Origin: an uncultured Bacillota bacterium
GTDB taxonomy: Bacteria; Bacillota; Clostridia; Caldicoprobacterales; UBA3941
DNA: 6,885 bases
Direction of reading: 5' to 3'
NCBI GenBank assembly: GCA_937960725.1
Contig: CALGOY010000242.1
Location: 1 to 6,885, forward strand
The translations under genes were made by a program, and so were the position numbers. The stretch's first letter is position 1. Every line of letters begins with the position of its first letter. The notes below the pieces were generated by a model. It was given only the letters and a program-made list of their open reading frames with translations. It was not told the DNA's origin and made no database searches. This document shows, one piece after another, positions 1-6,446 of the stretch.

Positions 1-360
1 AACACCATGTTCTTTAAGCAGTCTATAACAGTCTTCAACTGTCAGCAACTTCCCACCCTCGGGGGGAATAAGTTTTGCATAGGCTTTCATTCCTCTATCG
101 GCAATTCTAATTTCAAGCTCTTCGTCTACGGGCTCTTCTTTTTGTGGTGGCGCTATCTTTACCTTCCGGGGTGGCTCAGCATACATAGCTTCAAAAATCG
201 CTTTGCTGTCAAGATCGCGAATCTTTTTTCTCTTTAAATGATTTATAATAGCTATTTCCTCTTTCTTAGTCAAATCCTCTACGGATGGATATACCTCTAA
301 AAATACGCCATCAGCATCATAGCTTAAATTATATAACTTTCTATACTCATCAAAACTCAT
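1..360 (-). CDS. FapA-family (DUF342) protein, N-terminal 120 residues; 3' end outside window
   Basis: The reading frame opens with ATG at 360-358 (MSFDEYRKLY...) and stays open for exactly 120 codons to the left edge, where it is cut. A ribosome binding site (AAGGGGGGAT, 371-380) lies 10 bases upstream. Residues 1-60 hold a short segment (DGVFLEVYPS, then a KKEEIAIINHLKRKKI helix) typical of the start of clostridial DUF342 proteins. Residues 61-78 are a charged, proline-containing linker. From about residue 80 the pattern ADRGMKAYAKLIPPEGGKLLTVED followed by LLKEHGV fits the FapA N-terminal domain (A-x-L-x-x-PPEGG...LT-x-E...L-x-x-x-GV). FapA was described in Vibrio as affecting flagellation; its biochemical role in Firmicutes is unclear to me. 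Its place 28 bases behind sigD, where Bacillus has swrB, suggests a motility-linked job. The family call rests on the N-terminal part only. Confidence 0.75.
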   Translation of the reverse strand, partial: MSFDEYRKLYNLSYDADGVFLEVYPSVEDLTKKEEIAIINHLKRKKIRDLDSKAIFEAMYAEPPRKVKIAPPQKEEPVDEELEIRIADRGMKAYAKLIPPEGGKLLTVEDCYRLLKEHGV

Positions 361-370
361 TTAGTACACA

Positions 371-380
371 ATCCCCCCTT
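371..380 (-). promoter_or_regulatory. Ribosome binding site of the FapA-family gene
   Basis: On the minus strand this reads AAGGGGGGAT, ten bases before the ATG at 360-358. It lies in the short gap after the sigD stop codon (TAG, 391-389). It fixes the start of the partial FapA-family gene and argues that the frame is translated. Confidence 0.7.
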
Positions 381-388
381 GGCGGAAA

Positions 389-1141
389 CTAATACATTTC
401 CATTTTTCTTTTCAACTTCATTAAAGCCCGCGTATGTAGCTGGGATACTCTTGACTCTGATACTCCAAGTACAAGCCCTATTTCCTTTAGTGTCAGCTCA
501 TGGAAATAATACAGACTTATTATTTTCCGTTCATTGTCTGTCAGAGAGTCAATAGCCTGTGCCAATAGCCGCTTTAATTCATCAGTTAAAATATATTCCT
601 CTGGGGTTTTATGATCCTCATAAGACAATTTCGAAGCTACTTTTGCATTAGCAATTTGTTCTTCAAAGGATAGTAAGGTAAATATATGCAGCTGATTGAT
701 AATTTTTTTAATATCCTCTACAGACATTGAAAGATGTTCTGCTATTTCTTCTTCTTTAGGAGGCCGTCCCAATCTATTTTCTAATTCCAATATTGCATCT
801 TCTACCTTCTTAGATTTGCTGCGAAGATTTCTAGGCACCCAGTCCTGTTTGCGAATCTGATCTATTATAGCTCCCCTAATCCTATAGGAGGCATAGGTTT
901 CGAACTTTATTCCTTTATTTATATCATATTTTTCAATAGCATCCATTAACCCTAAAATACCGTAGCTGTTTAGATCATCTTCCTCTATGTAATCTTTATA
1001 TTTTATCCCTAGCCGATTTACTACTAACTTTACAAGGAACGCGTAGTGCATAACCAACTTGTTTCTGCTGTTTAGGTCTTTTTCCGTTTTATACTTCTGC
1101 CATAAATCAGCTAATTCCTGTTCATCTATGTAGTTTGCCAT
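389..1141 (-). CDS. sigD: RNA polymerase sigma factor SigD/FliA (sigma-28, flagellar late genes)
   Basis: This is a FliA/WhiG-type sigma factor of 250 residues, a usual length. It directs RNA polymerase to late flagellar promoters (flagellin, motor and chemotaxis genes) and in this family is normally held by anti-sigma factor FlgM, which is not in this window. Region 2 spans about 25-105: AFLVKLVVNRLG, then EEDDLNSYGILGLMDAIEKYD (54-73), then KFETYASYRIRGAIIDQIRKQDW (79-101), with the aromatic-rich -10 recognition and melting part intact. Region 3 is around 111-150, with the family's LGRPPKEEEIAEHL. Region 4 is 198-247, with the -35 recognition helix-turn-helix LTLKEIGLVLGVSESRVSQL. The ATG at 1141-1139 has a strong GGGAGG site at 1147-1152. 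It follows cheD after 58 bases, as in the Bacillus operon. SigB/SigF-type sigma factors are excluded by the region 2 and 3 signatures and the neighbours. Confidence 0.97.
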   Translation of the reverse strand: MANYIDEQELADLWQKYKTEKDLNSRNKLVMHYAFLVKLVVNRLGIKYKDYIEEDDLNSYGILGLMDAIEKYDINKGIKFETYASYRIRGAIIDQIRKQDWVPRNLRSKSKKVEDAILELENRLGRPPKEEEIAEHLSMSVEDIKKIINQLHIFTLLSFEEQIANAKVASKLSYEDHKTPEEYILTDELKRLLAQAIDSLTDNERKIISLYYFHELTLKEIGLVLGVSESRVSQLHTRALMKLKRKMEMY

Positions 1142-1199
1142 AACATCCTCCCTAATCCCTACTTAATTGCTTTTGCCTTAGGAATCAGCTATTTTGCTC
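1142..1199 (-). other. Intergenic spacer cheD-sigD
   Basis: At 58 bases this is the longest non-coding gap in the window. Apart from the sigD ribosome binding site it holds a 7-base palindrome (CCTTAGG, about 1176-1182) and short A-rich repeats. I find no stem long enough for a terminator and no good sigma-A or sigma-D promoter. A weak internal promoter cannot be ruled out by eye. Confidence 0.5.
1147..1152 (-). promoter_or_regulatory. Strong ribosome binding site of sigD
   Basis: The minus strand reads GGGAGG, followed by ATGTT and then the sigD ATG, so the spacing is five bases. It is one of the best Shine-Dalgarno matches in the window and would permit sigD translation independent of cheD, whose stop codon lies 58 bases upstream. 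Confidence 0.75.
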
Positions 1200-1688
1200 T
1201 TATATCCGCTTAATGCCCTTGCCTATAGTTTTTATCAACAATGTCCCGTCCTCTGTATATAATTCTACAGTCCTTCCATAATTTCCTCCCGTATCTTGAG
1301 CAATAACAGGAATTTTTGCTTCTTCTAACGCCTTTAACGTAGCAGCAACGTTTCTTTCGCCAATTCTTAGTAAATCATTGTTCTTATTTTTAAAAGCAAA
1401 CATCTGGGCACCTCCAGCTATTTTAGCTGTAATATCATTTATATCAGCTCCTAAGCTTTCCATTTTCTCAATTAGATACTCCACAGCTGTATCCGCAAAC
1501 TTAGCTTTATTCTCATTTCTCTTAATATTTTTACTAGAAGGAAGCATTATATGGGCTAGACCACCGATTTTCTGTTTTCTATCATAAAGGGCAATTGCTA
1601 CACAAGAACCTAAGCCCAGGGTCGTTAGAATCCCTGGAGCTTTGGCAATATTCAAATCAGCCATTCCTACCTTTATTATCTGCTCCAT
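1200..1688 (-). CDS. cheD: Chemoreceptor glutamine deamidase CheD
   Basis: CheD (162 residues, full length) deamidates selected glutamines of methyl-accepting chemotaxis proteins to glutamate in the cytoplasm. It also binds CheC and boosts its phosphatase activity. The cysteine-hydrolase centre is intact: LGLGSCVAI carries Cys29, GGLAHIMLP carries His46, and Thr23 sits six residues before the cysteine, as in the Thermotoga CheD triad. Other family signatures are AGGAQMF (91-97), IGERN (109-113) and DTGGNYGR (132-139). The ATG at 1688-1686 directly follows the cheC stop (TAAATG), so translation is probably coupled to cheC. A modest AGGGG site sits inside the cheC 3' end. With no cheB in the expected place nearby, CheD is the only receptor-modifying enzyme encoded in the window. 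Confidence 0.97.
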   Translation of the reverse strand: MEQIIKVGMADLNIAKAPGILTTLGLGSCVAIALYDRKQKIGGLAHIMLPSSKNIKRNENKAKFADTAVEYLIEKMESLGADINDITAKIAGGAQMFAFKNKNNDLLRIGERNVAATLKALEEAKIPVIAQDTGGNYGRTVELYTEDGTLLIKTIGKGIKRI

Positions 1689-2330
1689 TTATACAACCCC
1701 TAAAGATTTTAAAATAATAGGATAAGATTCTATATTAGGAATGAGAAAAAAGTAGCCCTTAATATAGTCGCTTCCATCTGAAAGTTCCGTTTCTATAAAC
1801 AGTGCATGCTCACCAAATTGTCCAAACTCTATCATTGGGACGCTTAGAATAGCACCTAGCATATCAAATGCGATATCTGGAACAGAATGCATTATTTTAA
1901 GCCCTGTTAAAGTAGATAAGGAGCCCAGATATGCCGCTGACAATATATTAGCAACTTCTTCCAATGCAGATGCTTCAATTTCAGAAAGCCCCTTTGTATT
2001 TTTATTTTTGCTATTATCTGTGGGAACCCAAATGGAATTTAATAAAATATTTATCATATTTTCCGTCGATTTTTCATCCAGTATAAACATGATAGTCCCC
2101 TCAATATCCCCGGTAAACTCAAGATATACCCCAGCTACTAAAGTATCGGCGCCGCCTACTATTTCCTCTACCTCATTAAATTTTATAATATTAACTTTTG
2201 GAACAGCCATATCTATTTTCTTTCCCAATATCTTGGATAGAGATGTTGCTGCATTGCCCGCTCCGATATTTCCGATTTCTTTCAAAACATCCAAGTACAT
2301 TTCATCAAGAGATTCGATTTCAAAATTCAT
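1689..2330 (-). CDS. cheC: CheY-P phosphatase CheC
   Basis: CheC (213 residues) dephosphorylates CheY-P and binds CheD, linking response-regulator state to receptor modification in the Bacillus-type adaptation system. The CheC/CheX/FliY signature (D/S-x3-E-x2-N-x22-P) occurs twice and is complete both times: Asp14-Glu18-Asn21 with Pro44 in the first half, and Ser121-Glu125-Asn128 with Pro151 in the second. Two active sites, and the absence of a CheW-like or FliN-like (SpoA) domain, separate it from CheX and FliY. An acidic residue 28 positions after the second Asn (Asp156) matches by spacing the Asp149 that I recall as needed for CheD binding in Bacillus subtilis CheC; this is from memory, not alignment. 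The ATG at 2330-2328 has an AAGGGGGAT site just upstream. It starts 28 bases after cheW and abuts cheD. Confidence 0.97.
   Translation of the reverse strand: MNFEIESLDEMYLDVLKEIGNIGAGNAATSLSKILGKKIDMAVPKVNIIKFNEVEEIVGGADTLVAGVYLEFTGDIEGTIMFILDEKSTENMINILLNSIWVPTDNSKNKNTKGLSEIEASALEEVANILSAAYLGSLSTLTGLKIMHSVPDIAFDMLGAILSVPMIEFGQFGEHALFIETELSDGSDYIKGYFFLIPNIESYPIILKSLGVV
1695..1701 (-). promoter_or_regulatory. Ribosome binding site of cheD inside cheC
   Basis: The minus strand reads AGGGGTT within the last codons of cheC, followed by GTATAA and the cheD ATG. It is weaker than the sites of the neighbouring genes. This fits reinitiation by ribosomes finishing cheC at the abutting TAA. Confidence 0.55.
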
Positions 2331-2358
2331 CTTATCCCCCTTGTTTTACCGTATTTTA

Positions 2359-2811
2359 TTAAAGGCTTAAAATTTTTTCGAGATCCAAAATTAAAACTAT
2401 ATCAGATTCTATTCTTATCAATCCAGCAACTAGTTCTTGATCTTTATCCTCAAATACTTCATCCCTTCCTTGAATCTGGTCATCTGACACCTCTAAAATG
2501 TTAATAACGTTATCTACCAATATTCCTATAGAACAATCTTGATATTTTGCAATTATTATTCTAGTTTGCTCATCAGGGGCTTTAGAGGGAATGCCAATTA
2601 CTTTTCTAGCATCTATTACTGGTAAAATGTCACCGCGAAGATTTATAACCCCTAATACAAAGTCTTTACTCTTTGGTACACGGGTAATAGGGCTTAGCCT
2701 CTCTATAGATCTTATCTCCATCAGATCTAACCCATACTTTTCATCACCTACTGTAAAGGCTATGTATTGCTTCGTCTCTTTAGAAGTTGAAGCTTCTTTA
2801 TTTATATTCAT
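2359..2811 (-). CDS. cheW: Chemotaxis coupling protein CheW
   Basis: CheW (150 residues, normal length) is a cytoplasmic adaptor that joins CheA to the tips of chemoreceptors in the signalling array. The whole protein is one CheW domain: YIAFTVGDEKYGLDLMEIRSIE (16-37) forms the opening beta-strands, FVLGVINLRGDILPVID (51-67) holds the conserved NLRG with Arg59, and VASLIRI-type and LILDLEKIL strands close the fold at 128-148. There is no receiver domain, so it is not CheV. The AGGAGGG ribosome binding site (2818-2824) is near consensus, with six bases to the ATG. It starts 16 bases after the cheA stop, so the two partners are probably made together. Confidence 0.97.
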   Translation of the reverse strand: MNINKEASTSKETKQYIAFTVGDEKYGLDLMEIRSIERLSPITRVPKSKDFVLGVINLRGDILPVIDARKVIGIPSKAPDEQTRIIIAKYQDCSIGILVDNVINILEVSDDQIQGRDEVFEDKDQELVAGLIRIESDIVLILDLEKILSL

Positions 2812-2817
2812 TTTCTG

Positions 2818-2824
2818 CCCTCCT
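2818..2824 (-). promoter_or_regulatory. Consensus ribosome binding site of cheW
   Basis: The minus strand reads AGGAGGG, six bases ahead of the cheW ATG and immediately behind the cheA stop codon (TAA, 2830-2828). This is the closest match to the Shine-Dalgarno consensus in the window. It fits a need for abundant CheW relative to CheA. Confidence 0.75.
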
Positions 2825-2827
2825 ATG

Positions 2828-4834
2828 TTATACTAAGTGATTGATATCTAGAATTAAAGCGACACTTCCATCTCCAAGGATGGTTGCCCCTGCTATAATC
2901 TTTATGTCAGATAAATATTTGCCTAAGGATTTTATGACAATCTCTTGCTGACCTTCCAAGCCGCCGATAGACAATGCCGAGAGCTTGTCCCCCTTCTTAA
3001 CGATTACTGCTGTTATATGGCTTTCTTTTTGTATTTCATTATTTTCTTCGACTTCCAGCACCTGATGTAGGTGAATTAAAGGAATTAATTTTCCTCTATA
3101 AGGAATAAGCTCTTGCTGGGCAACATACTGTATATCGTTAGCGCTAATATCTATTATTTCTTGAATCGAACTTAAAGGAATCGCATATATTTCTTGACCA
3201 ACCTTAACTAATAGAGCCTGAATAATCGACAAAGTAAGGGGTAGTCTTATAATAAATCTAGTTCCTGCCCCTTTTTTTGTGTCGACTTCTATTACTCCTC
3301 CAAGAGACTCAACTTTAGTCTTCACAACATCAAGGCCTACACCCCTGCCCGATATATTTGATATTTCTTGGGCCGTGCTAAAACCTGGGTGAAACATAAA
3401 ATTAATAATTTCCTTATCATCTAGGCTATTCAATTCGTTCTCTTCAACTAAACCTTTTTCCACCGCTTTTCTTCCAATTTTTTCGATGTCTATACCGCGT
3501 CCATCATCCCCAATCTCTATAACGACATTATTGCCATCATGATACGATATCAAGTCTACCTTACCCGTTTCGCTTTTATTTGCTTTAATCCTATCTTCTG
3601 GAGTTTCTAATCCGTGATCAACCGCGTTTCTTAATAAATGAATGAGGGGATCTCCTATCTCATCTACAATTGTTCTATCTACTTCCGTTTCAGCGCCTAC
3701 AATATTAAGCTCTACCTTTTTCCCTGTTTCCCTTGCTAGATCTCTCACTACTCTTGGAAAGCGATTAAATACCATTTCGATGGGAACCATTCTAACTTGT
3801 GTGACCGCATCGTGAAGTTCGGTAGTTATTCTAGTTAAATATTCTAGAGAATCCATCATATCTGTATCATTCTGATAGCTGGCCATTCTTTCTATTCTGT
3901 TCTTTACAATGATAAGCTCACTAACTAAGTTCATTAGAGAATCTAATTTCTCTATATCGACCCGAATACTTCCTGCCGATCTTCTAGTCCTAGCTTCAGC
4001 TTTTTTCTTAACATCATTAGTAGGAGTGTCTGGTTTAGAAGTTTTCTGCTCTGGCGAGGTATCTTGTTTTGACAAATTTTCTAAAGTCTGCTCGCTCAGC
4101 TGTTTAATTTCAATAGATTCAATCTCTGAAATTTTCTCTAGCTCTTGCTGCAACTTCTGCTTATTCCAAGAGGAAAGAAACACGACATCAAATGAGTAGT
4201 CAAATTTCTCTTCTTCGATATCCTCTGTAGACGGATTAGTTTTTATTATTTCACCAAACTTCTCTAGAGTTTGGAAGATAAGATAAGCTCTTGCAGATTT
4301 AAGAACACAAGTTTCCTGTAGTTCGACTTTTATCCAATAAGAGTTTAATCCTTGATCCATGCCTGTCTTTAAAATGCTCTGCTGGTACTGGTCCAATATA
4401 AGTTCGCTTGTTTCATTGGATTTTTGCTCAGATGCCTGTTTTGATTTTAAAGCTGCTCCGCCGCCTTTAAACTGGTTCAATATCTCCTCTATATTATCTC
4501 GCTGCCCTTCTTCCCCAGTTTCTTCTATATCCTCTATAAGAGCTTCAAGTAAATCTACTCCCTTAAATAAAAGATCGATAATATCTGTTGTAACCTGAGC
4601 TTTCCCATTTCTTATCTCATCTAAAGCATTCTCCATACTATGGGTTAGTTCCATAACGGTATTAAAGCCCATAGTTCCAGACATGCCTTTCAAAGTATGG
4701 GCGGCTCTAAACATTTCATTAACTATTTCCATGTTATTCTGATCTTTTTCCAGTTCTAAAATATTTTGATTGAGCTGCTGTAAATGTTCTCTACTCTCTT
4801 CGATAAAAATATCCAAATACTGAGTATTATCCAT
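2828..4834 (-). CDS. cheA: Chemotaxis histidine kinase CheA
   Basis: CheA (668 residues) autophosphorylates in response to receptor state and passes phosphate to CheY. All five domains are visible. P1 (1-125) is the Hpt domain, with phospho-accepting His46 in AAHTLKGMSGTMGF. P2 (about 143-247) is the response-regulator docking domain, with KVELQETCVLKSARAYLIFQ-like opening strands at 169-188. A charged linker at 248-286 leads to P3, the dimerisation helices (289-345, starting SIRVDIEKLDSLMNLVSEL). P4, the ATPase, has the N box at 398-410 with Asn403 and His407, DDGRGID (443-449), FHPGFST (481-487), GRGVGL (496-501) and GAGT (522-525). P5 is CheW-like, from about 535 to the end. The ATG at 4834-4832 has a GGGGGTGG site at 4843-4850. 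No motif is missing. Confidence 0.98.
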   Translation of the reverse strand: MDNTQYLDIFIEESREHLQQLNQNILELEKDQNNMEIVNEMFRAAHTLKGMSGTMGFNTVMELTHSMENALDEIRNGKAQVTTDIIDLLFKGVDLLEALIEDIEETGEEGQRDNIEEILNQFKGGGAALKSKQASEQKSNETSELILDQYQQSILKTGMDQGLNSYWIKVELQETCVLKSARAYLIFQTLEKFGEIIKTNPSTEDIEEEKFDYSFDVVFLSSWNKQKLQQELEKISEIESIEIKQLSEQTLENLSKQDTSPEQKTSKPDTPTNDVKKKAEARTRRSAGSIRVDIEKLDSLMNLVSELIIVKNRIERMASYQNDTDMMDSLEYLTRITTELHDAVTQVRMVPIEMVFNRFPRVVRDLARETGKKVELNIVGAETEVDRTIVDEIGDPLIHLLRNAVDHGLETPEDRIKANKSETGKVDLISYHDGNNVVIEIGDDGRGIDIEKIGRKAVEKGLVEENELNSLDDKEIINFMFHPGFSTAQEISNISGRGVGLDVVKTKVESLGGVIEVDTKKGAGTRFIIRLPLTLSIIQALLVKVGQEIYAIPLSSIQEIIDISANDIQYVAQQELIPYRGKLIPLIHLHQVLEVEENNEIQKESHITAVIVKKGDKLSALSIGGLEGQQEIVIKSLGKYLSDIKIIAGATILGDGSVALILDINHLV

Positions 4835-4858
4835 TGATTATTCCACCCCCATTTTAAT

Positions 4859-5539
4859 TTAGATAAATCCTTTCCTTCTAAGTTTACGTTGCTCCTCAAA
4901 TATAAAGCCAATTATTTGATCTCTTTGATATTCAGTAATATCTACAAAAGATATACCTATTTCATACTTTGTAATTGGATATTGCTGGATTAGTTGACTC
5001 CTGACCACTTCGCCTTTTAATAGCAAGTCTTCATCGTTGATTTTAAGCTTACATTCTAACAGACTTCCTTTTTCTATATTTCTATCAAGTAAAATTCTAA
5101 CCCCGCCACCACTTATATCCATTGTATATGTCTTTAGCCATTCTTTAAAATTTTGACTTTGCTTATCCTTATCAGTTAGAAGCTTTATAGATATCGGAAG
5201 TGTAATATTGAGCCGATAATAATTTCTCCTTTGGATTCGCTTTATAGAGGATATTCTGTTTAATTTTAGAAGGTCAACATTTTCTTTTTTAAACCGCTTT
5301 TCTATCTTTGCTTTAAAGATATATTGTCCCTCATCCCTAAAAAAAACTATCTCAACTTCCTGGCCTAATGGCAAAATTATTTGATTTCCTTTAACCATAG
5401 GTATTGTTATAACTAGCTCATCCTGGCTAATCATATCTTGTATCATACTATAGCAGCTTCTTTTCTCGGAGTCTATAGCTCCTTCATAATAACGGACTTC
5501 TATTTTCTCACCTATTTGTAACATTTTTTTTAGATTCAA
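4859..5539 (-). CDS. YcgR-type PilZ protein, probable c-di-GMP-controlled flagellar brake
   Basis: This 226-residue protein has a YcgR-like N-terminal beta domain (about 8-100, opening IGEKIEVRYYEG) followed by a PilZ domain (about 103-215). The c-di-GMP binding motifs are intact: RRNYYR gives RxxxR as Arg105/Arg109, and DISGGG gives DxSxxG as Asp141, Ser143 and Gly146. Family members such as YcgR and Bacillus YpfB/DgrA bind c-di-GMP and slow or stop the motor; that role is inferred here. There is no transmembrane segment or signal peptide. The best start is TTG at 5539-5537: a TAG stop lies in frame directly upstream, and GGTGG (5548-5552) is eight bases away. The next in-frame start, ATG at 5524-5522, would be 23 bases from that site. 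The gene sits where Bacillus has cheB, 22 bases after flhG and 24 before cheA. Confidence 0.92.
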   Translation of the reverse strand: MNLKKMLQIGEKIEVRYYEGAIDSEKRSCYSMIQDMISQDELVITIPMVKGNQIILPLGQEVEIVFFRDEGQYIFKAKIEKRFKKENVDLLKLNRISSIKRIQRRNYYRLNITLPISIKLLTDKDKQSQNFKEWLKTYTMDISGGGVRILLDRNIEKGSLLECKLKINDEDLLLKGEVVRSQLIQQYPITKYEIGISFVDITEYQRDQIIGFIFEEQRKLRRKGFI

Positions 5540-5541
5540 CT

Positions 5542-5552
5542 ATCCCACCACC
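5542..5552 (-). promoter_or_regulatory. Ribosome binding site deciding a TTG start for pilZ
   Basis: The minus strand reads GGTGGTGGGAT. Its GGTGG core is eight bases before the TTG at 5539-5537, normal spacing, but 23 bases before the first ATG. An in-frame TAG (5542-5540) touches the TTG, so the gene cannot start further upstream. The site lacks the central AGGAGG and is weaker than those of cheW and sigD. Confidence 0.6.
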
Positions 5553-5561
5553 ACAAGCCTT

Positions 5562-6446
5562 TTATTTAAATATATTCACAAGCCTCTGTATGTAAGTAGT
5601 TAATCCTCCACCTTTCTGCGTAAAATCCTCATCGGAGAGCTTATTAAACCTACATGCAATGCTCTGCACCTGTTTTGACGCATTGCTTTTAGGATAGCAA
5701 ATTGTATAAGGAATCTGCTGTTTTACTGAGCGAGTCACATGGGCATCATTACAGATATAACCTAGTTTATCTAGTTCTACATTTAAGAACCTTTTTGCAG
5801 CATTTGAAAATTTTTCTAGAATTTGCTTAGCTTCAAAAAAATTTTCAGCCTTATTGACAACAAGCCTTAATCTAATATTTTCATTTTGTAAGCTAGCTAA
5901 TTTAACTAAAGCGTAAGCATCCATAATAGAAGTTGGCTCCGGAGTTACTATTAAAATGGTCTCATCCGCTGCAAGAATCATCTTCATAACGCTGTCTGAT
6001 ATGCCTGCCCCTGTATCTATCAATATAATGTCTGCTTCTTCATCAAGCTTTTTAACCCGCGACAATAACTGGTCAATCCTCCAGCCGGACAAGTCAGTTA
6101 GTTCGCGTAGCCCCGAACCTCCGGATATAAATCGAATTCCACAGGGGCCTTCTACTGCTATTTCATTGAAATCCTTCTGATTATTTATAAAATATGACAG
6201 ATCATATTTAGGTGTAATTCCTAGCATTATATCTACATTGGATAAACCTATATCCCCATCGATAATAACAACCCTATAACCCATATTGCTTAGGCATATT
6301 GCAAGATTAACTGTAAAACTTGTTTTTCCCACTCCCCCTTTTCCGCTAGTGATAGCTACCACCTTCGCCGTCCTTTTTTCAGCCTCAGCCCTTTGCTTTC
6401 TCATATCTTTAACTATCTGCCTAAGTCTCTCTGCTTGATCTCTCAT
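5562..6446 (-). CDS. flhG: MinD-like ATPase FlhG (YlxH/FleN), flagellar number regulator
   Basis: FlhG (294 residues) is a MinD/ParA-family ATPase that works with FlhF to set the number and position of flagella and assists C-ring assembly. The N-terminal DQAERLRQ (3-10) is the family's activator helix, which stimulates FlhF GTPase activity and distinguishes FlhG from MinD. The deviant Walker A is KGGVGKT (36-42), DGDIGLSN (63-70) holds the switch I-type aspartates, and ILIDTGAGIS (141-150) is Walker B and switch II. The last 13 residues (LTTYIQRLVNIFK) can form the amphipathic membrane-targeting helix seen in MinD-type proteins. The ATG overlaps the flhF stop (ATGA, four bases) and has AGGGAG at 6456-6461 inside flhF. 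The symbol ylxH is the Bacillus name for the same gene. Confidence 0.96.
   Translation of the reverse strand: MRDQAERLRQIVKDMRKQRAEAEKRTAKVVAITSGKGGVGKTSFTVNLAICLSNMGYRVVIIDGDIGLSNVDIMLGITPKYDLSYFINNQKDFNEIAVEGPCGIRFISGGSGLRELTDLSGWRIDQLLSRVKKLDEEADIILIDTGAGISDSVMKMILAADETILIVTPEPTSIMDAYALVKLASLQNENIRLRLVVNKAENFFEAKQILEKFSNAAKRFLNVELDKLGYICNDAHVTRSVKQQIPYTICYPKSNASKQVQSIACRFNKLSDEDFTQKGGGLTTYIQRLVNIFK

Noticed and set aside
7..237. Plus-strand open frame of 76 codons
   Set aside because: It lies wholly antisense to the FapA-family gene, which has a ribosome binding site and recognisable domain pattern. Its product (rich in F, W, C and L) resembles no family.
1176..1182. Palindrome CCTTAGG in the cheD-sigD spacer as an operator or terminator stem
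   Set aside because: At seven bases with no loop or T run, it is too short for a terminator and expected by chance; no matching copy was noticed elsewhere.
1378..1587. Plus-strand open frame of 69 codons that looks like a membrane peptide
   Set aside because: It is the antisense shadow of cheD. Hydrophobic translations are common opposite charged, A/T-rich coding sequence.
2263..2269. CCGATAT, like a sigma-D -10 box, on the plus strand (also at 3349-3355, and on the minus strand at 5191-5197)
   Set aside because: None has a TAAA -35 box about 15 bases upstream. All lie inside conserved coding sequence, and two point against the operon.
2008..2370. Plus-strand open frame of 120 codons opposite cheC
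   Set aside because: cheC has both catalytic motifs in the minus frame. The plus frame has no ribosome binding site that I can see and no family pattern.
2591..2836. Plus-strand open frame of 81 codons opposite cheW
   Set aside because: Antisense shadow of cheW running into the cheA 3' end; no independent support.
3909..4598. Two plus-strand open frames (3909-4199 and 4359-4598) opposite cheA
   Set aside because: Serine-rich and cysteine-rich translations are what antisense of the glutamate-, lysine- and glutamine-rich P2 and linker region of CheA gives.
5956..6180. Plus-strand open frame of 74 codons opposite flhG
   Set aside because: Shadow of the Walker B region of flhG; no ribosome binding site or recognisable domain.
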